From an uncultured Eubacteriales bacterium (GTDB lineage Bacteria; Bacillota; Clostridia; Christensenellales; CAG-138), in NCBI GenBank assembly GCA_900549955.1, contig URQH01000003.1, forward strand, positions 1 to 64,000: a stretch of 64,000 nt of DNA. The letters are read 5' to 3'. The position numbers and the translations under genes were made by a program. Positions 32,350 to 40,191 of this stretch are shown one piece after another (position 1 is the stretch's first letter; each line of letters opens with the position of its first letter). The notes below the pieces were generated by a model. The model was given only the letters and a program-made list of their open reading frames with translations. It was not told the origin of the DNA and did no database searches.

Positions 32350-33843
32350 TCAGCGGCTCAAAGCCCGGCCGACGGCGTCCCGCCATCCGGCCAGCTTGGC
32401 CTGCCGCACCGGCGGCTGCATGGCCGGCCTGTAATAGCGGAGCGACCGCAGCCGCTCCAGCGCCGCCCGGTCGTACAGGCCCATCGCCAGCCCGGCAATT
32501 TGCCCTGCGCCCACCGCGACCAGTTCCTCATATGCGCCAAGGGCGACGGGCCGGTCCAATATGTCGCTTTGAAACTGCATCAGGTATTCGTTGCCGGTCG
32601 GGCCGCCCGCCATGCGCACCTCGGCGGCGCGCAGGCCCGCGTCCAGCTCCATGGCGCCGATGATGTCGGCCACCTGATATCCGATGCTCTCAATGCCGGC
32701 GCGCACCAGTTCGGCCCGGCCGGTCAGTCTGCTCATGCCCACATAGCAGGCGGAAGCGCCATCGTCCCAGTGGGGCGCGCCGATGCCGGTGAAGGCCGGC
32801 ACGAGATACGTCCTGTCGTTGGGCTCGGCAGCAAAGGACAGCGTCTCCGTCTCCTCCGGCGTACGCACCAATCCAACGCTGTCCTTCATCCAAGTGGTGA
32901 CAGCGCCGGCGTAGTTTACCACGCCCTCGAGCGCATAGGTGGTCTGCCCGTCCATGCGCCAGGCGACCGTCGTATTGATGCCGTGCGTAGACTGCATCGG
33001 TACGCCGCCTATATTCATCATAACGCATGTCCCCGTCCCGTGTCCAGCCATACAGCTGCCTTCTTCCAGGCAACCATGGGCAAAAAATGCCGCATGCGAG
33101 TCGCCGATCGCGCTCCGGATGGGGATCGGATGGTCCAAAAACCCCGCCAGGTCGGTTTCCCCGTAGACGGCGTTGGAATCGCACACCTCCGGCAGGACCG
33201 ACGGTGGGATGCGGAAAATGCGGCACAGCTCCTCATCCCAGGAGAGGGTGTGGATGTTGAACAGCTGCGTTCTCGAAGCGTTGCTGCAATCGGTGCGGTG
33301 CACCCTGCCGCCTGTCAGCTGCCAGATCGTCCAGCAGTCCATCGTACCGGCGCAGATCTGGCCGCGCTCGGCCTTTTCCCGCACGCCGGGGACGTTTTCC
33401 AGCACCCAGGCGATCTTGCTCGCCGAAAAAAAGGGCGACAGCAACAGGCCCGTGCGCTGCCGGACCTGCTCGGCCACGCCGGCCTCCCGGATCCGCGCGC
33501 ACAGCTGTGCCGCGCGGTTGCATTGCCAGACGATCGACTCGCACACCGGCGCGCCCGTGTCCCGCTCCCAGACGGCCACGCTTTCGCGCTGGTTGGTCAC
33601 GGCCACCGCGCAGAGCCGCCGCCGGTCGATGCCGCTGTCCATTATCACGTTCCGGGCGACCTGCAGCACGTTGGCGGCGATCTCCCGCGCATCGTGCCCG
33701 ACCCATCCGCGCTCGTGGATGAGCTGCCGGTGGGGCAGGTCCCTGCGCAGGACAAGGCGGCCATCCCCGTCGAGCAGGATGGCCTTGGTCCCCTGCGTGC
33801 TCTGATCGATGGACAGGATGTAGGCCGTTTTACCGTTCAGCAT
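32350..33843 (-). CDS. Glycerol-kinase-like FGGY carbohydrate kinase
   Basis: A 497-residue FGGY kinase most similar in pattern to glycerol kinase: AYILSIDQSTQGTKAILLD at the N-terminus, VTNQRESVAVWE, ESIVWQCNRAAQLC, DCSNASRTQLFNIHTLSWD, and the ATP-site GAPHWDDGASA. The catalytic Asp is kept (IGDSHAAFFA), but the following Gln of GlpK is replaced by Ser. The Tyr of the glycerol pocket is Phe in LSPFFSASK. It may therefore phosphorylate a different polyol. It sits in a minus-strand series with the phosphodiesterase-like hydrolase and LacI regulator. Confidence 0.87.
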   Translation of the reverse strand: MLNGKTAYILSIDQSTQGTKAILLDGDGRLVLRRDLPHRQLIHERGWVGHDAREIAANVLQVARNVIMDSGIDRRRLCAVAVTNQRESVAVWERDTGAPVCESIVWQCNRAAQLCARIREAGVAEQVRQRTGLLLSPFFSASKIAWVLENVPGVREKAERGQICAGTMDCWTIWQLTGGRVHRTDCSNASRTQLFNIHTLSWDEELCRIFRIPPSVLPEVCDSNAVYGETDLAGFLDHPIPIRSAIGDSHAAFFAHGCLEEGSCMAGHGTGTCVMMNIGGVPMQSTHGINTTVAWRMDGQTTYALEGVVNYAGAVTTWMKDSVGLVRTPEETETLSFAAEPNDRTYLVPAFTGIGAPHWDDGASACYVGMSRLTGRAELVRAGIESIGYQVADIIGAMELDAGLRAAEVRMAGGPTGNEYLMQFQSDILDRPVALGAYEELVAVGAGQIAGLAMGLYDRAALERLRSLRYYRPAMQPPVRQAKLAGWRDAVGRALSR

Positions 33844-33877
33844 TGTGCGCCTCCTTTTGCGTCGTTTCTCTCATTGC

Positions 33878-34537
33878 TCACCGTTTCCGCCCCTCCGAAA
33901 GCGAGGCGGGCGGATCCGGCTCTTCCCACGGGACTAGCTCGTCAATGGCAGGCCAGACGACCGCCACGGAAACCGCCGCGCCGGCCGCAACGACGAACAC
34001 GGCCAGCGGCACGACGGACGCAGGAAATAGCGCCGCCCCAAAGAGGATGACGGCGCCCGTCGCCACAAGCGACAACAGCGTGCGGGGCAGGCAGCCAAAC
34101 GCCAGCCGCAACGCATTCCAGAAAGCGGCGGAAAAGCGCATCTTGGCGCCGCCGAGCAGCGGGACGAAAAAGGCGCCCGTGCCCGCCGCAAGGAACAGCG
34201 ACAGGAAACTCAGGACCCGCAGCACCAGCTGCTGCGCGCCCGAAAGCTGACCGGCAACGGCCAGGCACCAGAACATGGCAAAACCGTAGGCCGCCGCAAT
34301 GACCTCCACCAGCACGCCGTGCAGAAACTTGGCCTTGAACAGCGTCCAGAATTCGGCGCAGCGGCTGCCGTCACAGCGGTCGTCCGCCAGGCGCACCAGC
34401 ACGCCGTACATGGCCAGCAGGGCCGGGCCGGCGGTGATGACAGGCAGCGCAAGCACGGCGGCCAGCACGTTGATTTCCAGCAGTGTTTTCCACTCCTCTG
34501 AGAAGAGCCGCTTCAGGATGGAAATGGTTCTCTGCAT
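33878..34537 (-). CDS. YesL/DUF624 membrane protein
   Basis: A 219-residue membrane protein with five hydrophobic segments. The N-terminal FSEEWKTLLEINVLAAVLALPVITAGPA is the hallmark of the YesL/DUF624 family, which is found beside carbohydrate ABC transporters and regulators in Firmicutes. Its role is unknown; it is suspected to assist uptake systems. Its start lies 18 bases after the upstream lipoprotein gene stop, so it is co-transcribed with it and probably with the kinase below. Confidence 0.85.
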   Translation of the reverse strand: MQRTISILKRLFSEEWKTLLEINVLAAVLALPVITAGPALLAMYGVLVRLADDRCDGSRCAEFWTLFKAKFLHGVLVEVIAAAYGFAMFWCLAVAGQLSGAQQLVLRVLSFLSLFLAAGTGAFFVPLLGGAKMRFSAAFWNALRLAFGCLPRTLLSLVATGAVILFGAALFPASVVPLAVFVVAAGAAVSVAVVWPAIDELVPWEEPDPPASLSEGRKR

Positions 34538-34555
34538 GATCCCTCCGCAGGGCGC

Positions 34556-35653
34556 CTACTCCACCGTGTAATGTCCGCTCGGGTCCGGATCGGGCAGCAT
34601 GGCGATGTCGCGCAGATATTGCGTCTGGACATCATAAACGCCGTCCCCGGCCGTGGAAACGCGGATGGCGCCATCGACGCTGTTGTAATAGACCTGCGCA
34701 CCGGCGACCTGATAGCGCATGGCGACCGTCTGGCTGCCCACGCTGTCAAACATGCCGACTGCGATCTTGGGCGACAGCGTCCCGACAAAGTCCCGCCCGT
34801 TCGACGTGTCCTTGCCATGGTGGTTCATCTTCACCACGTCGCTCTGGATCTGCTCCTGGTACTGCTCGCAGATCCGCTGTTCGCCGGTAATATACAGGTC
34901 GCCGCTGGTCCAAAAGCTGGACGCGCCGTAAGTCAGGCGCAGCGCCAGGGACGTGTCGTTGGCGTCCTGATAGCCGGCCGCCACGGAATCGGCGTCGCCC
35001 GCCTCCGGGCCATACACCCGGACCTGCACCTGTTCGCCAAAGGCAAAGCTGTCCCCGGCCTTCAGGATGTCGCAGGGGATCTGCTGTTCCTCGATCTTGG
35101 CAACGGTCGCACGGTAGGTTCCGCTGTCGTACTCGTGCCCGTTCATGTAGACCTGCCCGATGGGAAACAGATCGGCAATCGTACAGAAGCCGCCCACGTG
35201 ATCGGCATGGGGATGGGACAGGACGACGATGTCGAGCTTCGTCACGCCCATGGCCTGGAGTTGCTGCGCCACCTCCGAGCCGCCGGCCACGTTGCCGCAA
35301 TCCACGAGCATCACCAGCCCCTCCGGCGAAGTGTAGACGGCGCTGTCCCCCGTCGTAACGGTGGAATCCCCGCTGCCATAAGTCTCAAGCAGGCGCAGAT
35401 AGCGGGCAGTCAGGCGGCCGGCGTCCTGCGCGGTGTCAAAGACCTGCTGCGCAAAGTCGGCCTTCTCCTCCGTTGCCGCCTCCTCCGGCTCCGCCGTGGG
35501 AAGTGGGGTGTCGGCCGGCGGGGGGCTTGCCGTCATCGTGGCTGCAACCGCGTCCGCTTCCGGCCCGGCGGCACATCCGGCCAGCAGGGCAAACGCCAGG
35601 AGCAGCAGCAACAGCCCTCGGCCCCTCCTGATTCCCATTCGGATCTGATCCAT
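34556..35653 (-). CDS. ComEC/Rec2-like metallo-beta-lactamase lipoprotein
   Basis: A 365-residue lipoprotein with a Leu-rich signal ending in LLAGC (Cys27) and a low-complexity linker. The soluble MBL-fold domain (about 100-365) has VMLVDCGN-type entry, the metal motif LSHPHADHVGGF, and later KMNHHGKDTSNG. It resembles the stand-alone ComEC-type nuclease/hydrolase domain, exposed outside the membrane. The ATG at 35653 follows AAGGAGAG; the upstream extension of the frame is not signal-like and was dropped. Possible roles are extracellular DNA or phosphodiester hydrolysis. Confidence 0.85.
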   Translation of the reverse strand: MDQIRMGIRRGRGLLLLLLAFALLAGCAAGPEADAVAATMTASPPPADTPLPTAEPEEAATEEKADFAQQVFDTAQDAGRLTARYLRLLETYGSGDSTVTTGDSAVYTSPEGLVMLVDCGNVAGGSEVAQQLQAMGVTKLDIVVLSHPHADHVGGFCTIADLFPIGQVYMNGHEYDSGTYRATVAKIEEQQIPCDILKAGDSFAFGEQVQVRVYGPEAGDADSVAAGYQDANDTSLALRLTYGASSFWTSGDLYITGEQRICEQYQEQIQSDVVKMNHHGKDTSNGRDFVGTLSPKIAVGMFDSVGSQTVAMRYQVAGAQVYYNSVDGAIRVSTAGDGVYDVQTQYLRDIAMLPDPDPSGHYTVE

Positions 35654-35848
35654 GCCCGTCTCTCCTTTCCGTCGTTTGTGCGAGGCAGCGCGCCTCCGCT
35701 GCACCGGGGCCGTCAAGCGGCGTTCGGCTTGGCCGCCCCCCTGCGCGCCCAGCCGGGGCGAGGGGGGCCGCCCTCCGCAGGCAAAGCGGATAAACGCGCA
35801 GCGACGGCAATCCTGCATCGGATATGGGCGGCCTGCGGGGCAATCCGC

Positions 35849-36691
35849 CTATCCGGTCGCCTGCCCCGTGCAGACGTCGGCCACCCGTTGCAGGGCCGCC
35901 GCCTCTTCTGCCGGGAGCGGGCCCGTGCAGGGGTTACCGGTCACCGGCACGTCAAATACCGTGACAAAATGGACGCAGGCGGCCAGATAGCTGCCGCGCG
36001 CAGAGGGGTGATACCGGTCCGCTTCGTCATAGAGCGCGCCCTCCCCCTGCTGTGCGGCGAGGAAAAAGGCCTCCCCCACGGGGGACACCGCCGCCCCGGT
36101 GCGCTCCGCAAGCGCGCCATACGCCTCCTGCAGCCCGCGATACATCTCCTCGTAAGCATACCCTACGCGCTCGAGCATGGGCGACCCCTCTTCGTAGGCC
36201 CACGTCTGATAGAGGATGACGCGCGCGCCCTGCGCCGCCGCCTGCTCCGCCAGCAGCGAGCCGTTTGTCAGAAAGTCCTCCCGGTCGTTGAGCGGCTGCA
36301 CGCTCTGCTCCTGCAGGAACACGACGTCATAGGCCGCCTGCTCATACATCTGCCCGACCTTCCGGCACAGGCCGTTGTCGGGATCGGTAAAATCACGGAA
36401 ATAGCAACCGCCCTGAAAGACGCTGTCCACCTCCACGGCGTGGCCGGCCGCCCCGGCCAGCTCTGCAAACAGCCCGGGCAGGTCGTTGCGATAGGTGAAG
36501 CTGTTGCCGATGAAGAGGACGCGAAGCGGCGCTTCCGCCTCCGCCCCATCGTCCTCTGCGACTGCGGCGCCGGCCTCGGGCCCGGGCACGGCCGCGCCGC
36601 CCGCGACGTCATCCGGCTGCGGCGCCGGAGCGCCGCAGCCGCAGAGCGAGGCAATGAGCAGGCACACGGCGATTCTCCTCCATCCGTTCAT
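35849..36691 (-). CDS. SGNH-hydrolase-like lipoprotein
   Basis: A 280-residue secreted lipoprotein: short signal with lipobox SLCGC (Cys19), then a linker. An SGNH-type domain follows with VLFIGNSFTYRNDLP (nucleophile Ser), VVFLQEQSVQPL and the C-terminal DRYHPSARGSYLAA block holding Asp and His. The GNSFT variant is typical of DUF4886-like surface hydrolases. Together with the adjacent MBL lipoprotein it would act outside the cell, perhaps releasing substrates for the ABC importer. Transcription starts beyond three strong hairpins that separate it from the binding-protein gene. Confidence 0.82.
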   Translation of the reverse strand: MNGWRRIAVCLLIASLCGCGAPAPQPDDVAGGAAVPGPEAGAAVAEDDGAEAEAPLRVLFIGNSFTYRNDLPGLFAELAGAAGHAVEVDSVFQGGCYFRDFTDPDNGLCRKVGQMYEQAAYDVVFLQEQSVQPLNDREDFLTNGSLLAEQAAAQGARVILYQTWAYEEGSPMLERVGYAYEEMYRGLQEAYGALAERTGAAVSPVGEAFFLAAQQGEGALYDEADRYHPSARGSYLAACVHFVTVFDVPVTGNPCTGPLPAEEAAALQRVADVCTGQATG

Positions 36692-36752
36692 ATCTCCCGT
36701 TTTCCCGTTTCCTTTCGTCCGTGCTTCTATCCCGCCATACGCGCGGCCGATT

Positions 36753-36796
36753 CGTCTGCGGGATGGCGCGGACGCGCCCGCATCATCCCGCAGACG
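36753..36796. repeat. 13-bp perfect inverted repeat (long hairpin)
   Basis: CGTCTGCGGGATG (36753-36765) and CATCCCGCAGACG (36784-36796) form a perfect 13-bp stem with an 18-base loop in the gap between two minus-strand genes. It could be an operator or RNA structure upstream of the SGNH lipoprotein gene. Confidence 0.6.
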
Positions 36797-36870
36797 CCCT
36801 GCCGCGGCGCACGCCGTGGCAGGGCAAGCCGGTTGACGATGGCAAAGCGCCGTTGAAACGGCGCTTTGCC
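36797..36870 (-). terminator. Tandem terminator-like hairpins after the sugar ABC operon
   Basis: GGCAAAGCGCCGTT (36841-36854) pairs with AACGGCGCTTTGCC (36857-36870). CCCTGCCGCGGCG (36797-36809) pairs with CGCCGTGGCAGGG (36812-36824) with one wobble. They follow the minus-strand stop at 36887 within 90 bp. No strong T tract is present, so termination efficiency is uncertain. Confidence 0.6.
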
Positions 36871-36886
36871 TGTTTGGGTCAAGCCC

Positions 36887-38317
36887 TTACGGGTTGGACA
36901 GGTTGTACAGTTCGATGGCCTCCTGCAGCGTCTCGTACGCGGTGTTGATGACGGCGTCGATATCTGCATTCGGGTCGTTCGCCACGGTTTCGATCGCGAG
37001 CTTGTTCGCAGCCTTCATCTCATTGGAGATGGGGATATACGGGTTGGTCGCGGAATCGTCGGACGCCGCGAGGGAATCGTACGCGACTGCGATGGCCGGG
37101 AAGGTGTTCGCCACATAGTCCTGATAGAGCTCGCTGTTGTAGCTCTCCTGGTTGGGCGCGAGATAACCGGTGGCCGTTGCGAAGTAGGCCGCCTGATCGC
37201 CGGTGCTGGCGAACTTGATGAACTCATAGGCGCCCTGCTGCTGTGCCGTGTCGTCGATGTTGCAGATCCACAGGCCCGTGCCGCCCGCCGGCTCGCCGCT
37301 GCACTTGCCGTTCTCGGTGGCGGACACCATGGGAACGATGCCGACCTCAAACGCGCCGTTGACGGAATTGAGGATCTTGGTGGTCATGGAGACCACGCCG
37401 AGGAACATGGCGCAGTTGCCGGAGGCCATCTGCGGGATGATCTCCGCCTGATAGTCGGAGCCATACGGGACGCACAGCTTCTCGGCATGCAACTTCTGGT
37501 AGATCTCCAGCATGTTGTAGATCGCGTCATGCACCGCCTGGTCGCTGGTATACAGGCACTCGGTGATGCGCTCCGCGCCAAGGCCATTGTTGTTGTTGTA
37601 CGCCTGCAGGCCCTCGCGACCGAGTGCGCCGTTGAAGTAGAAGCCGTCCGGATGGAAGCCCACACCATAGGTGGCATAGCCGCCCTCCACGAGGGTGACG
37701 CAGGCGTCATAGAGGTCGTTCATGCTCTTGATCTCAAACGGATCGATACCGGCCTCGGCCAGTATGTCGGCATTGTAGTAGAGACCCGGATAGCTGTAAC
37801 CAATGGGGTAGCCGATCTGGTTGCCCTCATTGTCCTGATAGGCGGTGCGGATGGCTTCCCAGGTGGATTCCAGCTCCGGCCAGCCCTCGGTGTCGGCATC
37901 GATGAAGCCCTGCAGCGGCACGCAGTATTCCGCGTTGGCATACATGGCCACGTTCTCGACCGGGCCGGAGAACATGGAAGGCAGGCTGTCCTTGGCGGTA
38001 GACTGGAGTTTGGCGTTCAGCTCTGTCTGGTTACCCTGGAACTCAATGGTCACATGGTAGTCGCTCTGGCTCTCGTTGAAATTATCGATGACGACCTGCA
38101 AAAGATCCACGTTGGCCTGGCCAAACCCGGTCCACCACAGAACTTCCACCGGCTCGGTGCTCTCTGTGTCGCCGTCATCTCCGCTCGTGTCGGGAGCCTC
38201 CGTCGGCTGCTCCACGTTTGCATCGTCCGTCGGAGCGGGGTCGGAGGAAGGGGTCGTGCACGCCGTTAAGGCAAACAGCAGCGAGCAGACCAAGAGTACC
38301 GCAAGAAGCTTCTTCAT
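36887..38317 (-). CDS. ABC transporter substrate-binding lipoprotein (UgpB-like)
   Basis: A 476-residue extracellular solute-binding protein. Signal peptide ends at LTAC (acylated Cys20) and an acidic Thr/Asp-rich linker follows. The mature domain begins VEVLWWTGFGQANVDLLQ and contains FNESQSDYHVTIEFQGNQTELNAKL, the pattern of family 1 binding proteins close to UgpB. GEPAGGTGLWICN and GYLAPNQESYNS are conserved ligand-loop regions. The preferred ATG (38317) follows AAGGAGA. It is the last gene of an operon with two permeases; no ATPase is encoded here, so a shared MsmK-type ATPase elsewhere is expected. Glycerol-3-phosphate or a diester is a likely but unproven ligand. Confidence 0.9.
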   Translation of the reverse strand: MKKLLAVLLVCSLLFALTACTTPSSDPAPTDDANVEQPTEAPDTSGDDGDTESTEPVEVLWWTGFGQANVDLLQVVIDNFNESQSDYHVTIEFQGNQTELNAKLQSTAKDSLPSMFSGPVENVAMYANAEYCVPLQGFIDADTEGWPELESTWEAIRTAYQDNEGNQIGYPIGYSYPGLYYNADILAEAGIDPFEIKSMNDLYDACVTLVEGGYATYGVGFHPDGFYFNGALGREGLQAYNNNNGLGAERITECLYTSDQAVHDAIYNMLEIYQKLHAEKLCVPYGSDYQAEIIPQMASGNCAMFLGVVSMTTKILNSVNGAFEVGIVPMVSATENGKCSGEPAGGTGLWICNIDDTAQQQGAYEFIKFASTGDQAAYFATATGYLAPNQESYNSELYQDYVANTFPAIAVAYDSLAASDDSATNPYIPISNEMKAANKLAIETVANDPNADIDAVINTAYETLQEAIELYNLSNP

Positions 38318-38343
38318 TACAATTCTCCTTTTCTTGTTTATTG

Positions 38344-38365
38344 TTAAAAGCCATTCGGCTTTTAA
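38344..38365 (-). other. Hairpin between permease and binding-protein genes
   Basis: TTAAAAGCC (38344-38352) and GGCTTTTAA (38357-38365) form a perfect 9-bp stem with a 4-base loop. No T tract follows. It may stabilise the downstream binding-protein mRNA. Confidence 0.6.
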
Positions 38366-38388
38366 ACCTTGGTTGAGCAACAGTCGCA

Positions 38389-39228
38389 TCAGCCCTTTAC
38401 GCCGCCGGCGGTCATGCCCTTGATGATGTAGTCCTGACCGAAGATATAGATCAGAACCGAAGGGATGATGGTAACGACGGCACCGGCAAGGATATGTCCG
38501 TAATTGAGTACATCTGCGGTGACGAGGAACGCGATGCCCAGCTGAATGGTGCGCATCTGGTCCTGCGTCGTGATCAGCATCGGCCAGAAGTACTGGTTGT
38601 AGATCTGAACGAAGAGATAGATTGCCAGCGAGGAGATCGTCGGAATCGACAGCGGGACGGCCACGCGGAACAGAAAGCGCATATCCCCGCAGCCATCCAG
38701 GACGGCGGCCTCTTTATATTCCCGCGGCAGCGTCAGAAAGTATTGCCGCATGAGGAATATGGCGGTGCCGGATATCAGGGACGGCAACACCAGGCCGGCG
38801 AAGGTGTCGATCAGCCCCATGTTCTGTACCGTGACATAGTTGGTGATGACTACCACCTCGCCCGGAATCATGGTCGTCATCAGGATCAGCGTAAACAGCG
38901 GCCTTTTCAGGGGAAACTCGAAGAAGACAAAGCCATATGCCGCCAGGCAGGAGAGCACGATCTGCGCCACGATGCAGATAAAGCAGACGATAAACGAGTT
39001 CTTCAAATAGTGCAGCAGCGGCACCTGTTGAAAGACCTCCAGATAGCTCTGCAGCGTGGGGGAATGGCTGATCAAGTGCAACGGGTAGGACATCAGCTCC
39101 TGATCCGTCTGGATCGAAAAGCCCACGCCGATGAGCAGAGGCGCGATAAAGAGGATGCCGATGAGCGCCTTTATCGCAAAGGAAAGCCCGCTGCCCAGTT
39201 TCCTTTTTGTATGCTCCGTCATAATCAT
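38389..39228 (-). CDS. Carbohydrate ABC permease, MalG/UgpE type
   Basis: A 279-residue permease with six membrane helices. The cytoplasmic EAA loop reads EYKEAAVLDGCGDMRFLFRVAVPLSIP (about 175-200), and the C-terminus ends in GMTAGGVKG as in MalG/UgpE-type subunits. The ATG at 39228 forms an ATGA overlap with the partner permease; an ATG two codons later is possible. It works with the MalF-type permease and the binding lipoprotein that follows. Confidence 0.9.
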   Translation of the reverse strand: MIMTEHTKRKLGSGLSFAIKALIGILFIAPLLIGVGFSIQTDQELMSYPLHLISHSPTLQSYLEVFQQVPLLHYLKNSFIVCFICIVAQIVLSCLAAYGFVFFEFPLKRPLFTLILMTTMIPGEVVVITNYVTVQNMGLIDTFAGLVLPSLISGTAIFLMRQYFLTLPREYKEAAVLDGCGDMRFLFRVAVPLSIPTISSLAIYLFVQIYNQYFWPMLITTQDQMRTIQLGIAFLVTADVLNYGHILAGAVVTIIPSVLIYIFGQDYIIKGMTAGGVKG

Positions 39229-40127
39229 TGGTAATGTACCACCTTTTTCTCCAGCGCAAACTGGATTCTGGTGAAGAAGAATATCATCGCAAACAGGAAC
39301 AGCGCCTGCACGCATGCAGTTTCAAACCTGCCGTTGATGATCGCATTTTCGTAAATATAGTAGATGAGCGTCTTGGTCTGGTTGGCCGGGCCGCCTCCCG
39401 TCAGCAGCCGGATCTGCGCAAAGCTCTTGAACGAGCTGCCGATATTCAAAAACAGCACGAAGAAAATCTGAGGGGAAGCAAGCGGCAGGATGATGCTCCG
39501 AATGCGGCGCAGCGGCCCCGCCCCGTCGATCCATGCGCTTTCCAGCACGTCCTCCGGCACGTTCCGGAATCCGACCAGCAGAAAGATGAAGCTGACGCCG
39601 ATGTGCATCCAGATGGTCATGGCGCATACGGACCAGATCGCATAGGGCACTTCGTTGGTCCACGCGATGTTTGTGCCGAACAGGTTGTTGAGCAGACCGT
39701 TCTGCTGCCGGTACATGAACAGGAAGATGGCTGCTGCCGGCGACGAGGCAATGGCCATGGGCAGCGCATACAAGGTTTGATAAAACTTGGAAAAGCGGAC
39801 CTTCTTGGTGGCAAGCAGTGCAAAGAGCATGGCCACGCCAAAGGTAAAGACGAGATTGATGCCCGCCATCTTCAGCGTAATCACGATGATATCCCAGAAC
39901 GAATCCTTGGACAGCACCCGCACCCAGTTGCCCGTGCCAATCCAGCGCGTAAAATTGCCCGTCTTATCCGTCAGCGCAAAGGACAGCACGATGGTTTTCA
40001 GGAAGGGATAGAACGTAAACAGCGTAAACAGCGCCATCGCCGGAAACACCAGAAAATAGGGCAATGGCTTGGTACGCTTCAGCTTCCGCTGCGGATGGCC
40101 TCCTTCCGTGGTCCTCAATCCTTTCAA
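39225..40127 (-). CDS. Carbohydrate ABC permease, MalF/UgpA type
   Basis: A 300-residue permease with six membrane helices. N-terminal PYFLVFPAMALFTLFTFYPFLKTIVLSF and the EAA loop DVLESAWIDGAGPLRRIRSIILPLASP are typical of MalF/UgpA subunits. The TTG at 40127 lies about 7 bases from AAAGGGGGA; the longer frame with an ATG at 40253 overlaps the upstream phosphatase gene and was rejected. It overlaps the next permease by 4 bases. Confidence 0.88.
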   Translation of the reverse strand: MKGLRTTEGGHPQRKLKRTKPLPYFLVFPAMALFTLFTFYPFLKTIVLSFALTDKTGNFTRWIGTGNWVRVLSKDSFWDIIVITLKMAGINLVFTFGVAMLFALLATKKVRFSKFYQTLYALPMAIASSPAAAIFLFMYRQQNGLLNNLFGTNIAWTNEVPYAIWSVCAMTIWMHIGVSFIFLLVGFRNVPEDVLESAWIDGAGPLRRIRSIILPLASPQIFFVLFLNIGSSFKSFAQIRLLTGGGPANQTKTLIYYIYENAIINGRFETACVQALFLFAMIFFFTRIQFALEKKVVHYQ

Positions 40128-40191
40128 AAAGAACTCCCCCTTTCCTTCTGCATGACTCGTTTTCGAGCGAGACGCGGCGCCCCAGGGGGCC

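Noticed and set aside
29988..36856. Long plus-strand frames (about 890, 580 and 760 codons) opposite the LacI, hydrolase, kinase and lipoprotein genes
   Set aside because: All are mirror images of well-supported minus-strand genes with good ribosome binding sites.
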